The notes: generated from the letters alone by a model not told the origin. Positions 9,926-20,210 are shown, counted from the stretch's first letter. The stretch: 64,000 nucleotides of DNA from Candidatus Poseidoniales archaeon (GCA_003602415.1 QQSK01000002.1:66795-130794); one strand, 5' to 3'. A program made the numbers and translations.

Positions 9926-10615
9926 TTATCTACCTTTGTTGGTCACGATCATCATGCCCAAAATTGCACCTGCAATCGCTCCTAGTACTACCAACATTGG
10001 TTGTCCAGGCGCAACTGAATAGAAGCCGACTGAACCACCAACCATCAATGGTGGACACAACATCATAACTCTAGTAACAATAACTGAACGGTCGATTATG
10101 ACTTCTGGGACAATAGTCAAGGATTTTGTTCTCCTTTGAATTCTAGAAGTTCCTACTTTTTCTTCTAGTATGGGAAGAGTTCTCTCCCTCATTGCAGGAT
10201 CATTTTTTGGAAATCTAAAAATCAATTTGCATTGGTTTGACAAATTCAATGCCTTCTCGATAATTAGTAATGGATTAGATGCATTGGATAAGGATACAGA
10301 TGCGCCCATACCTTCACCTCTAACGTGTGAAAGAGCACGCCAACCACCTTTACCTTCATTGAATTCACTAAGTCCTTCACGCAAGGTTTTGACAAAAGCA
10401 TCGGTTTCAGGAACTCCTCGTTTTCGACCGACTGCTAGAATGGGAGTAAGGATTAACGAACATAAAACAATGGTTAGCCCCCACAAAAATGCGGCTAGCT
10501 TTAGGCCATCACTACCAAGGCTCATCGCTATTGCAACTGCTAACATGAAACCCGAATATAACCCTAACACGATGGATGCAGAAAGTGCTCGCCTGAAACC
10601 GACTTTCTCCTGCAT
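9926..10615 (-). CDS. Membrane protein of unknown function
   Basis: N- and C-terminal hydrophobic segment pairs. Confidence 0.55.
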   Translation of the reverse strand: MQEKVGFRRALSASIVLGLYSGFMLAVAIAMSLGSDGLKLAAFLWGLTIVLCSLILTPILAVGRKRGVPETDAFVKTLREGLSEFNEGKGGWRALSHVRGEGMGASVSLSNASNPLLIIEKALNLSNQCKLIFRFPKNDPAMRERTLPILEEKVGTSRIQRRTKSLTIVPEVIIDRSVIVTRVMMLCPPLMVGGSVGFYSVAPGQPMLVVLGAIAGAILGMMIVTNKGR

Positions 10616-10672
10616 AATCTGTCCAGCACCAACTAGGACAAAACATATCCTCTTCCAACTTTTGCACAGGTT

Positions 10673-11428
10673 ATGGAGCGAAACGGATTGGTGGACCGGT
10701 CCAGGGAAAGAAAAATTGGCCTATGGATTGGAGGAGTTTCACTATTCTTTTTTGTATCTTTTTTCTTAGTCCCTTTTTATCTTCCAACCGATAGCGTTCC
10801 TGAGTTATCAGGTAGAGCAAATACATTCGACTATTACTCTGAAGATTCATGGGGCAATGTGCAGACTAGCGATTCGGGTGAAGTTGGACACAATCAAAGT
10901 GAGTATGGCCTTTTTGCATGGAGTGAATTAGATCCATATGCTGCTTTTATCTATGGTTTTGGAGATTTAAATTGTCACAATAAAGCAGAACGTTCATGGG
11001 AGATTAACGGAAATCAGATGCCAGTTTGTGTTCGAGATGTAGGAATTTTTCTTGGACTTGCGATTGGAGGATTCTTGTTTTCTAGAAGAGGTCTGAATCG
11101 ATGGACTTTACGGGATTCTTTCCTTTCCATGTTCCCAGATAACAAAATGGAAGGAACATACAGAAACAATCGTAGAACTTTGGCGTTGATAGTTATTGCA
11201 GGAATTGCAATAATACCAATGGGAATCGATGGATTCACTCAAATGCTATCATCATATGAGTCTAATCCTACTATGAGATTGATTACTGGGATGCCGTTTG
11301 GAATATTCATTGGTTCATTCTTAGCTTCATCATTTGCTGCTAGGCCTGAGTATTTCGGCAGAGACCCATCGAATGTGTTACTTCCTTCAGGAAGTAGATT
11401 TAGTCTAGCGAAAGATTCTGAAGAATGA
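10673..11428 (+). CDS. Membrane protein of unknown function
   Basis: Several hydrophobic segments; long ORF between divergent and convergent neighbours. Confidence 0.55.
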   Translation: MERNGLVDRSRERKIGLWIGGVSLFFFVSFFLVPFYLPTDSVPELSGRANTFDYYSEDSWGNVQTSDSGEVGHNQSEYGLFAWSELDPYAAFIYGFGDLNCHNKAERSWEINGNQMPVCVRDVGIFLGLAIGGFLFSRRGLNRWTLRDSFLSMFPDNKMEGTYRNNRRTLALIVIAGIAIIPMGIDGFTQMLSSYESNPTMRLITGMPFGIFIGSFLASSFAARPEYFGRDPSNVLLPSGSRFSLAKDSEE

Positions 11429-11429
11429 T

Positions 11430-12782
11430 TCAATTTGGAGGTTGGGTTGACCACCAAATAATCAGTTCCTGTTCATTCTTTGGAACTGGACATTCAGCAT
11501 GACCGCTAGAGATTAGATGTAGCCTTTGGATTACATATTGAACTGCATTTCTAATTTGAGGGGATGGCTTTCTTTCTTCAGATTCTAAGATAATCTCCTC
11601 CAAAGCATTCTTCCAATCAACTTCAGGATTTGCTCTTCTCCAACTAGCGATTGCAGACCTTAGCGGCCACATTGCCAAACATAGCCTACCATAACCCAAT
11701 CTAGTCTTCCGTAACTTGAACATTTGTGCCTCTGCGAATGGAACATGGCTCTGTTGACGATGAATCCACCGTTCCTGTTCAAGCCACTTTACTAGACGTT
11801 GAGTGTGGCGTTTTGTTACAGACCTTACCGGACCCAATTGTTTGTGTAATGTAGGCACATCAGTTGTATCTGTCAAAGATAAAGTTCCAAGAACTGCCCA
11901 TGATGAATGAGCGATGGGTCTAGCTGGAACATCAGATGTTTTTGCTCTTTTTTCATCCCATTCATCCTCAGCAATACTCATCCATTGTGCAGGAGATTTG
12001 CCATCCAACCAATCTTCTAACAATGAGATATGCTGTGAAGGAGCACCAGGTAGCCTTTGCTGGGTCTGAACTCCAGATGTCAAACTCTTCAAAAGATGTC
12101 TATCGACTTCGTCTTTGCTAACATTTAGTGGTTCAGGTCTTTTGTTGAAAAATGTACTAAGAACTTGTGATAGTTGTTTTTCCAAATCATCAAGGCCACT
12201 CTCGTTCAATACAGGACCCATCACCAACGAGCGATTGAAAGGAGGAGGAGTTTCTATTTCTCCGGACAAAATACCTCTAAATCCTGCACGAATTCGGGTC
12301 TGGATCTCAGTTGTTTCAAAATATTCATGCTTCTCTCCTGCCATGCGAAGTGTTCCTGAATTGATTCTCTTCATCGCTTTAGCAGGGTCACAGTCGACCC
12401 AAATAACGAGGTCTGGAATCATGGCTGCTGCATTCATTTTTGAGACTTGGTCCAAACCCAATTCCCCAACTACTCCTTGATAGACTAAACTAGAATGGAT
12501 ATTTCTATCAGAAATTACCAAATCTCCCTGAGCGAGTTTTGGCCTAATCCAAGTATGTGAATGGTCTACTCGATCAGCAGCAAAAAGTCCTGCTTCTTCC
12601 AAAGGAGTATATCCCCCCTTACTCACAGCCTTGAGTGCCAATTTGCCCAATTCACTATGCCTTCTAGGCTCATGAGTAACGTGGACGTTTTTGAAAGCCA
12701 TTCTTCTAGCTAGATTGGCCAAGATTCTAACCGCTTCTCCCTTGCCAGAACCATCGCCGCCTTCGACGGTAATGAGATACAT
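11430..12782 (-). CDS. Thymidylate kinase-like P-loop protein with ~230-aa C-terminal extension
   Basis: MYLITVEGGDGSGKGEAV, VTHEPRRHSELGKLAL, ISDRNIHSSLVYQG align with TMK motifs but deviate; ATG at 12782, TTG at 12788 also possible. Confidence 0.75.
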   Translation of the reverse strand: MYLITVEGGDGSGKGEAVRILANLARRMAFKNVHVTHEPRRHSELGKLALKAVSKGGYTPLEEAGLFAADRVDHSHTWIRPKLAQGDLVISDRNIHSSLVYQGVVGELGLDQVSKMNAAAMIPDLVIWVDCDPAKAMKRINSGTLRMAGEKHEYFETTEIQTRIRAGFRGILSGEIETPPPFNRSLVMGPVLNESGLDDLEKQLSQVLSTFFNKRPEPLNVSKDEVDRHLLKSLTSGVQTQQRLPGAPSQHISLLEDWLDGKSPAQWMSIAEDEWDEKRAKTSDVPARPIAHSSWAVLGTLSLTDTTDVPTLHKQLGPVRSVTKRHTQRLVKWLEQERWIHRQQSHVPFAEAQMFKLRKTRLGYGRLCLAMWPLRSAIASWRRANPEVDWKNALEEIILESEERKPSPQIRNAVQYVIQRLHLISSGHAECPVPKNEQELIIWWSTQPPN

Positions 12783-12784
12783 GC

Positions 12785-13612
12785 TCAAAATACCTCCAAT
12801 TCCTTTTGGTCACTGAAATCTTCTTTGTTGAACATCAACAAAATCATACTTATCAAAATCAAAGTAGGACCGAATATAATCAAGCCTCTACTGAAAAGTG
12901 CAACCCAACAAAATATTTGGGTGCGCCTGTAATTTTTCTTCCGCTTGATTTCAAAGGATGCATGAACGCCAACAAGAGCACACCCTATGGTTAGCAAACC
13001 TTCGAAGGTGGCCAATGCAACCGCATTTTCTAATGACCAACCCTCTGTAGTAGAACGCTCATCTTTGGTTCTCTCCCCATCACCTTCAACCATTGTAATT
13101 GGAGAAATACCAATTGGTTCGGGTTTGAAAAACAAAATAACAGATTCATATCCTTGTTTAGAAAAGTGTAATTCATATTCTTTTACGGAAACTGCATCGA
13201 TGAGATATCTACCGTTTTCATCTGAAAGACTGCTCTTTATGGTTGAACCAGAATCTGGATCTACTAATTCGATTGTAACATTTGTTAATGCATTACCCTC
13301 TTCGTCGAGAACCAATCCATGCAAATCCAACGAATCTGTGTCTTTGAAAATTGATGAATTCAATAATCCTGAAGGGTTGCCTTGAAGAATAAGTATGCCT
13401 GACAAAATACCCATCAATGCACCGATCATAACCAGTGAAGAAGCAAGCCTTCTTCTTCTATCTCCATCAGATAATATTCCATCATCTAAATCTAGAAAAT
13501 TTGTTTGCTCAACTTGGGGTGCTTGAACGACCAATTCTTCATCTGCTTTCTTTTCTCGGCGTTTTGAAGCAATTCGCGACTGAACCAACTTAGATTGCAC
13601 CCTTTGGCGCAA
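12785..13612 (-). CDS. Membrane protein with carboxypeptidase-regulatory-like domain
   Basis: LHGLVLDEEGNALTNVTIELVDPDSG...SDENGRYLIDAVSVKEYELHFSKQGYES plus flanking TM segments. Confidence 0.65.
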   Translation of the reverse strand: MRQRVQSKLVQSRIASKRREKKADEELVVQAPQVEQTNFLDLDDGILSDGDRRRRLASSLVMIGALMGILSGILILQGNPSGLLNSSIFKDTDSLDLHGLVLDEEGNALTNVTIELVDPDSGSTIKSSLSDENGRYLIDAVSVKEYELHFSKQGYESVILFFKPEPIGISPITMVEGDGERTKDERSTTEGWSLENAVALATFEGLLTIGCALVGVHASFEIKRKKNYRRTQIFCWVALFSRGLIIFGPTLILISMILLMFNKEDFSDQKELEVF

Positions 13613-13687
13613 TGCTGCAAGCCGATTTTGTTTGTCATCGCTAATATTTACTCCCCCGATTAGTTAAGCGGAGACGGTGCGCGGATT

Positions 13688-14896
13688 TCACCCCTCCCCT
13701 TTATTATCCGCGTAAACTAACCGTACAAAAATCATCATTACTAATGCTATACTACAAATAATTGCAACTCTAACATACAACTCAATATCATTATTCTCTT
13801 CGGTTTTGTTTTCTATTTCATCTATGGGACAACCGAATTCGTCTTCGCCCCATGTATCGATGCAATCGTCATCTAAATCTATGATTCCATCTCCATCTGA
13901 ATCGATATTTGTTTCCTCGTTTACCCGGACATTTAACCAGGCTCCAGTCCTCAAACCATATTCCAAAATTAGCCCTACCTTCTCGAGAGATTCGGCACTG
14001 ACTTTGTCTGCAGTATCTTCGTGTGTGTGCCAATATCCTCCAAGATATTCTGCACCTTCTCCGTATCTAGTATCGATAATATCGATTGCCGGGATCCCTT
14101 TCTCAATAGCAGGAACATGGTCATCATAAATTCCGTCTTTCTTTTCAAAATCAAAGTATGAAGATTCATTTATTTCACAGACACTATCGATATTTCTTAT
14201 GATATTTTCAGTTCGATTCCAAAGAGTGTCATTCCCAGGATATGTTTTCCTAAGATTCAAATCAGAATCACCGACCATGTCTACTAATACAAATGATTCG
14301 ATTTTATCTGCTTCTTCTGCTGACAAGTTGTCTGCCCAAGCCCTTGCTCCAATAATGTATGTCGAATGGTCATCACCTTGGTCTTCAGCATCTGTGAAAA
14401 AGAGAGTTACAGAATGAGATAGATTCATTTCTGGAATGTGTCTAGCTAATTCTATCAAAACCGCTACGCCGCTTGCTCCATCATTTGCACCTAAAATTGG
14501 CTCATCTTGCCTACTTTCATTGGGATCTTGGTCCGCTTTATGTCTTGTATCATAGTGAGCAGCAAGAATTACTTCGGAGCCTGCTTCAGGATTCCAAGTA
14601 GCGAATAGATTTGTCAGATTCATCCCATTGATATAGTGGTTTTTCTCTGTTATTTCCCAACCAGATAAATTCGATTTTAACGATTCCCTTAATTCAAAAC
14701 TTGCATTAGAGCCTGGTATTCTTGGACCCAGTGAGGTTTGAAAATGAACTGATTCATTAGCAAGAATCCCGTCGAATTGTAATTCACATTCTGGAGGTTT
14801 TTCATCGGCTTCTTGACCTGAAGTAATCGAAGCCGAAGTTGCGACTAAAATCATCACCAAAACCGAGGCGATTACCTTGCGCATCGATGATGCCAC
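13688..14896 (-). CDS. Secreted/membrane-anchored M28 family peptidase
   Basis: Signal peptide; ILAAHYDTR...LGANDGASGVAVLIELAR...FTDAEDQGD; TSP3-like DSDGDGIIDLDDDC; C-terminal TM. Confidence 0.85.
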   Translation of the reverse strand: MASSMRKVIASVLVMILVATSASITSGQEADEKPPECELQFDGILANESVHFQTSLGPRIPGSNASFELRESLKSNLSGWEITEKNHYINGMNLTNLFATWNPEAGSEVILAAHYDTRHKADQDPNESRQDEPILGANDGASGVAVLIELARHIPEMNLSHSVTLFFTDAEDQGDDHSTYIIGARAWADNLSAEEADKIESFVLVDMVGDSDLNLRKTYPGNDTLWNRTENIIRNIDSVCEINESSYFDFEKKDGIYDDHVPAIEKGIPAIDIIDTRYGEGAEYLGGYWHTHEDTADKVSAESLEKVGLILEYGLRTGAWLNVRVNEETNIDSDGDGIIDLDDDCIDTWGEDEFGCPIDEIENKTEENNDIELYVRVAIICSIALVMMIFVRLVYADNKGEG

Positions 14897-14906
14897 ATTC
14901 GCTGAG

Positions 14907-14915
14907 TATTAAATA
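14907..14915 (+). promoter_or_regulatory. Candidate TATA box (TATTAAATA) for the PKD metallopeptidase gene
   Basis: AT motif ~58 nt upstream of ATG 14973, in a divergent intergenic region. Confidence 0.3.
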
Positions 14916-14959
14916 CCTCATCGGACACGAGTATTTGTAATGCAGTACTGCGTTTCATT

Positions 14960-14967
14960 GGAGGAAA
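14960..14967 (+). promoter_or_regulatory. Shine-Dalgarno GGAGGAAA
   Basis: 5 nt before ATG 14973. Confidence 0.6.
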
Positions 14968-14972
14968 GATAA

Positions 14973-17900
14973 ATGTCCGAACCATGCTCTACTCGCGCAT
15001 ACACAATTCTTCTCGTTTTCTTAGTGTCAATCACTACTCCGATGGTCTCTGCCGACCCTATTGTTCAAGAAAATGATACCATTGTAGAATTCACTCCAGT
15101 ATTTGCAAATCTGGAAGATTTCATTCCTGAAGATTCGCATCCATATATGATTCCTGATAGTAATCAGAGTTTGTACAGCGCTACTAGGTTGATGAAGAAT
15201 CAATGGATAGATGAAGGAATGCCAGGAGTAGATATCGCTACATCTCCTCAGTCCAAGACCAGCGGCAGAGCATGTACTCCGTACAATGAAGGAGACACTG
15301 CAACTGTACCTACATCGGGAGGTTCGATTGATGTAACCATCGAGAAGACGACCTCAACTGCTGCTTTCATGGTTCAAAGTGGTCGCACACTTTCGTCTAC
15401 CGTTCTAAACAACTGGGCTAGTACCTGGGATTCAACTGTATATCCAACACTGATGACATATTTCGGCAAGGACTACTTTGATGGCAGAGGCATTGCAGCT
15501 CCTGATGTTGATAATAACTGCCAAATTGAAATCGTGATTTACGCAATTGATGGTGCATACAATATCGGCGGCTACTTTTCACCGGGAATGTCTGCGTCAC
15601 GAGAGGCTATTTTCATTGACATTGACGATGCACCACTTACTTGGTCCAAGGTAATACTTGCACACGAGTTACAACATTTGATGCACAATGCGTTAGATCC
15701 TTATGAGAATTTGTGGATTGATGAAGGCGCAGCCGATATGGCAGCATTCCTATGCTTTGGTGGTTCATCTACACTGTACGGTCACGTCAACGCTTGGACT
15801 ACTGCTAGTCATTATTCGGTTAGATGGTGGAACCAGAGAATTGCAGACTATGGAGGAGGATTCATCTTCTTGCTCTATCTTGCAGACCACTTAGGCGGAG
15901 GCCCTGCTATCAGAAAACTTGCTCAAGATACCTCGACAGGAGCAGCAGGAATAGAAGACCTAGCTCGCAACCCAATAGGAGTCACACCAGGAGTTATCGG
16001 AAGAGATTTCATAGACATATACACTAATTTCACGATAGCATCAACCTTGGATAGCGATCAAGGAATATATGGTATGTCGAACCTATACATGACTCCCGCC
16101 TGTGGTTCATCCGATTTCTGTAGAATTCAGCCCGCTGATACGAATAGTGACTGGCTAGGCCCTTGGTCCTCTACAGGGAATAGCGTTGAAGGTTGGGGTG
16201 TTCAAGTTTTCAAATTCACACCAGGTAATGCTGCTCCTGCTCCATTGACTATGAGATTTACAGGAGATGTACCTGGAATAGATGGCGTAATTATGAGTAG
16301 AGCTGCTGCTGATGGAATCTACACCCGTTCAGACATCAATTTCAATGGCGCTGTTGGAACAGCATTAGTTCCAGGATTTGGAAATCTCACTGACGAAATT
16401 TGGGCAATAACTTGGTTTGCTTCTAATCAAGGAGATTGTGATTACACCTCTTGTGGTAGTTCATACCCACAAGCAGTAATCGATGTTGAAGCTGCAAGAA
16501 TTACATCTCCTGCATCACTTAGCCTCAATTCCACTGTTTTAGCAGATCGTGATGGAGATTCAATGGTTGATACTGCTGAAATCGAATTCAATGTTCTTTC
16601 AAACGCATTCTTTGAGGACTTAGATGTTGAAATTGAAGTGAAGAATGCTTCAGGTGTTGTCTTAGACACTATGGAAACTAGAGTTCAAGCAGGAGGAGGA
16701 GTAGATGTTCCAACCAGTTTCTGGTATACTGCTAAAACTAGTGAAGTTCACACATTCCACCTTACAATGAAAGACATGCTTGGAGATGTAATCGATACAA
16801 CTCAGACCGGTGCTCAATTCTTGGACAATATGCGCCCTGTATCAAATTCAAGTCTCGACCCGGTGGATGTTCAAACTTGGGATAATGTTCAATTTGTAGG
16901 TAATGGATTTGATGCATGGGGACTCTCTCTTGAAAACAATACGTTGCCTTACTTGGATGACCCTGTAGCTTATGCTTGGGACTTCGATGATGGAAATACA
17001 TCTTCATTGAAAAGTCCAGTCAGGCCGTATTTAGAAGTCGGACAGTACAATGTATCCCTGAGAGTATTAGATCAGGGAGGAAGTTGGTCTCTGTCTGACA
17101 CCAAATCGATCAATGTGTCCGATATTACTGCACCTAATCCAATCATTACCGTGAATGGTCAAGTCATAATGGATAACCTATCGATTTTGACAAATCAAAT
17201 TATTCAATTCAGTGCAGAACGCACCACTGACAATGTCCCAAATAGTCACCTACAATTCACATGGGATTGGGGAGATGGCGACCTAGAGGGTGGAAAGGGT
17301 GTCTCAACCGCTTATCATCGATGGGATGATGGTTTGACCGCAGTTACTGTATACAATCTGACATTAACGGTTAGTGATGGAGTGAATACTGCATCTGAAT
17401 CAATAGAAATTTTCGTTAACAATAGAGCGCCAGGTCAAATTTTCTCTGAACTAATCATTACTGAAACATTAACTGCGACTATGTTACCAGATGTTTTCGA
17501 AGATGAAGATGGTGAATTGATTAGTTGGACATGGGAATTTGATGAAGGAGTCAATCTTGACGGCGGCATTGTGGATAGGACCGATTTGTTTGTAGAAATG
17601 ATGAGTACTGAGCAGAATCCTATGGTTGCATGGTCTACTCCTGGAACCAAATATGTCAATACAACAGCCACAGATAATGATGGAGCGACATCTTCCGCAC
17701 AGATAATGATACAGGTTTTGAATCAATTACCCGTTGCACAATTTGAAGTCAGAGACTCAGGTTCTGCAGGAAGTCCAATTATCGATTTCAGAATTGAAGA
17801 TGGATTGGTAGATATTCCTTACACATTCAATGGAAGAGATAGTTACGACCCTGATGGTCAAATTGGAGATTCCAGCGACGTCACATTCCTTTGGACATTC

Positions 17901-19151
17901 TCAGATGGAACCACCTCAAATGATTCACTTGTTATTCACAACTTTTCAACACCAGGCGATCACCTAGTTGAGTTGGTAGTAACCGATGAAAATGGTATGT
18001 CTAGTGAACCAAGGAGCCTTTCGATAAGAATACAAAATCCAAAGCCGATTATCTCTGTGAAAATTTTCGATGTATGGTATGATCAAGAGCTAGTTACAGC
18101 GACTACGCCATTACCTGAAGGTTCTTCTTTCGATTATTCTCATACATTTGACGATGATGGAAATGTTGTGACTACACCAGGACAGATTCTGTTCTTTGAC
18201 TCATTGGGAACAAGAGATGGTGACCGAACTTATGAAGGTAGATTCGTTCCATTGGAATCAAATAATTCTAATTGGAATGGCATTGTTGAATATTCATGGG
18301 ACTTCGGAGATGCTACTCCAATTTCTCATGAGCCAATGCCTTGGCATTCATTCGAGAGACCTGGGACATACAAAGTTTCACTGACCGTTAGAGATTCATA
18401 TCTAACTGGAGATGTAACTCGAGCAACTTACACAATTGTTGTGAATGAACCTCCAGTCATTGGAGAGTTTGACATTCCAGAACCAGTATATGTTGGTGAA
18501 TCAATTGTACTTGATGCAAATATTTCCGATTCTGAGGAAGAATCAGAGTATGTTGTTTGGAGAGATTTGGATGTCAATGATGGATTGCACACCGATAGAG
18601 ACGAAAGAATCTCATCAACCATGACAATTCTATGGGAATATGATGTCGACTTTGATAGTGATGGTAATGGGGTTGCTGATGATGATTGGATCACTCCATC
18701 TGGAGCTGATGGCATCAGAGTTGCTGCTAGTTGGGATGATGTAGGAATCAAGACTGTCCGTGTTTCAGTATGTGATGGAATGGGAGTTTGTATCAAGAAG
18801 GATACAGAAATCACCGTTTTAGCACAGAAAGATGCAGACCCAAGTTTATCTGATTTCTCTGTTCAGGATTGGCAGGATTGGTTAGTAGATGCTAGTGGCG
18901 AATCAATGGTTGTACTTGCTTTGATTGTTGCTGTTCTTATTCTAGGATGGGCTGTAATGCGCAGTCCAACTGAAATTGAAGAAGAGGCAGAGCAAGCTGC
19001 AGCAACTTACGATGTTGAAGAAGTTCAGTCATATGGCGGCATACTGGGTATGGATCATCACACTCCACCACCCGCTCCAGGAATCCTTTCCAAAGATGAA
19101 CGTCGAAGTGATTCTTCAGGTTATGTAAGGCCTCTTAGAAGAAGAAGGTGA
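14973..19151 (+). CDS. Large secreted metallopeptidase with multiple PKD domains and C-terminal TM anchor
   Basis: Signal peptide; VILAHELQHLMHN...LWIDEGAADMAAF (HExxH); at least five PKD-like units (YAWDFDDG, FTWDWGDG, WTWEFDEG, FLWTFSDG, YSWDFGD); TM near C terminus. Confidence 0.85.
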   Translation: MSEPCSTRAYTILLVFLVSITTPMVSADPIVQENDTIVEFTPVFANLEDFIPEDSHPYMIPDSNQSLYSATRLMKNQWIDEGMPGVDIATSPQSKTSGRACTPYNEGDTATVPTSGGSIDVTIEKTTSTAAFMVQSGRTLSSTVLNNWASTWDSTVYPTLMTYFGKDYFDGRGIAAPDVDNNCQIEIVIYAIDGAYNIGGYFSPGMSASREAIFIDIDDAPLTWSKVILAHELQHLMHNALDPYENLWIDEGAADMAAFLCFGGSSTLYGHVNAWTTASHYSVRWWNQRIADYGGGFIFLLYLADHLGGGPAIRKLAQDTSTGAAGIEDLARNPIGVTPGVIGRDFIDIYTNFTIASTLDSDQGIYGMSNLYMTPACGSSDFCRIQPADTNSDWLGPWSSTGNSVEGWGVQVFKFTPGNAAPAPLTMRFTGDVPGIDGVIMSRAAADGIYTRSDINFNGAVGTALVPGFGNLTDEIWAITWFASNQGDCDYTSCGSSYPQAVIDVEAARITSPASLSLNSTVLADRDGDSMVDTAEIEFNVLSNAFFEDLDVEIEVKNASGVVLDTMETRVQAGGGVDVPTSFWYTAKTSEVHTFHLTMKDMLGDVIDTTQTGAQFLDNMRPVSNSSLDPVDVQTWDNVQFVGNGFDAWGLSLENNTLPYLDDPVAYAWDFDDGNTSSLKSPVRPYLEVGQYNVSLRVLDQGGSWSLSDTKSINVSDITAPNPIITVNGQVIMDNLSILTNQIIQFSAERTTDNVPNSHLQFTWDWGDGDLEGGKGVSTAYHRWDDGLTAVTVYNLTLTVSDGVNTASESIEIFVNNRAPGQIFSELIITETLTATMLPDVFEDEDGELISWTWEFDEGVNLDGGIVDRTDLFVEMMSTEQNPMVAWSTPGTKYVNTTATDNDGATSSAQIMIQVLNQLPVAQFEVRDSGSAGSPIIDFRIEDGLVDIPYTFNGRDSYDPDGQIGDSSDVTFLWTFSDGTTSNDSLVIHNFSTPGDHLVELVVTDENGMSSEPRSLSIRIQNPKPIISVKIFDVWYDQELVTATTPLPEGSSFDYSHTFDDDGNVVTTPGQILFFDSLGTRDGDRTYEGRFVPLESNNSNWNGIVEYSWDFGDATPISHEPMPWHSFERPGTYKVSLTVRDSYLTGDVTRATYTIVVNEPPVIGEFDIPEPVYVGESIVLDANISDSEEESEYVVWRDLDVNDGLHTDRDERISSTMTILWEYDVDFDSDGNGVADDDWITPSGADGIRVAASWDDVGIKTVRVSVCDGMGVCIKKDTEITVLAQKDADPSLSDFSVQDWQDWLVDASGESMVVLALIVAVLILGWAVMRSPTEIEEEAEQAAATYDVEEVQSYGGILGMDHHTPPPAPGILSKDERRSDSSGYVRPLRRRR

Positions 19152-19182
19152 AGGGAAAGCCGATTAACCCCCTACTGTAAAT

Positions 19183-19201
19183 CACCCCCCATAGGGGGGT
19201 G
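19183..19201 (+). promoter_or_regulatory. CACCCCCC-ATA-GGGGGGTG hairpin immediately upstream of the next start codon
   Basis: Perfect 8-bp inverted repeat with 3-nt loop; the G-run could also act as SD for ATG 19206. Confidence 0.6.
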
Positions 19202-19205
19202 TGAT

Positions 19206-20210
19206 ATGTCATCTAGGCTAACTTTCTCAGTTCTCTTGGTATTCCTTATTCCGATGCTTGTTCCAGCATCAATATCTCCAATCAGCGTAGTTGTTGCAGA
19301 ATCCAATTGTGATGATGGTAAATTTGTACCACCTAACTGGAACAAAACCGTTGAAAGACTTGCTAAAATTCCAACTGTTTTTGATTATGACAATGAGTAT
19401 GCTGATGACCGAGATAGGCGCGATGGTAAGGGGGATAACGACGATGATGATCAACCTCAAGTCGTTCTAGAATATGATGGACCCGAGGAGTCTTGGATGA
19501 CTTGGGAGCCAAATAACAATTTGAATCTTTTAAGAGATGATTTCTCCACTGTAGTTTCTATAGGAAATGATGCTGTAGGTACACTAAGAGTGAATTTGGA
19601 TCATGAAAGGAGAACCACAATTTGTGTAAATATAGTTAGTGAGAACACCTCTTTTGACCCGAAAGCTGACGTTTATCTTTTGACTGACACCCAATATGAC
19701 AGATATACTGCTGCATACGATGTTGCTCATGGAGCATGGGGGTGGGGCGGTTTTGATGATGATGACGATTTAGGAGATGTCAGTCCAGAATGGCGTAGTT
19801 TCAATATTGCTGGATGGAATACATTTAGAGATGTACATCAATATGAAAATATCAACGAAGTATCCTTTTCAGTATCTCTAGATGGTCCCGAGATAAGTAG
19901 TGGACTATTTGGTGACAATAGTAAACAGTATTTCAATATCGTAATTGACAATACAAATAATTCTCACAGAAATGATGCCATCCCTCAAACCTCGATTGAT
20001 GCCATAGTCACAATCGTCTCTGAAGAAAGAACTACGATTTTGCCTAATTGGACAGTATCCGTTGTATGTTGTGGAGTTATGATTGCCACCCTATTCATCC
20101 CAGCAGTGATGAACAAAAAATACATGAGCTCAGGGCTAAGCCTGACTGCTGAAAATCAACAAATAGAGAAGGGATTAGTGCCTTCTTTAGAACAAAATAA
20201 GCCAAATTAG
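19206..20210 (+). CDS. Secreted acidic membrane-anchored protein
   Basis: Signal peptide, Asp-rich stretches (DDDDDLGD), C-terminal TM. Confidence 0.65.
   Translation: MSSRLTFSVLLVFLIPMLVPASISPISVVVAESNCDDGKFVPPNWNKTVERLAKIPTVFDYDNEYADDRDRRDGKGDNDDDDQPQVVLEYDGPEESWMTWEPNNNLNLLRDDFSTVVSIGNDAVGTLRVNLDHERRTTICVNIVSENTSFDPKADVYLLTDTQYDRYTAAYDVAHGAWGWGGFDDDDDLGDVSPEWRSFNIAGWNTFRDVHQYENINEVSFSVSLDGPEISSGLFGDNSKQYFNIVIDNTNNSHRNDAIPQTSIDAIVTIVSEERTTILPNWTVSVVCCGVMIATLFIPAVMNKKYMSSGLSLTAENQQIEKGLVPSLEQNKPN

Noticed and set aside
16442-18814. Several antisense ORFs of 60-128 aa inside the PKD metallopeptidase
   Set aside because: They lie opposite a convincing long CDS, have low-complexity Ser-rich or odd composition and no recognisable motifs.
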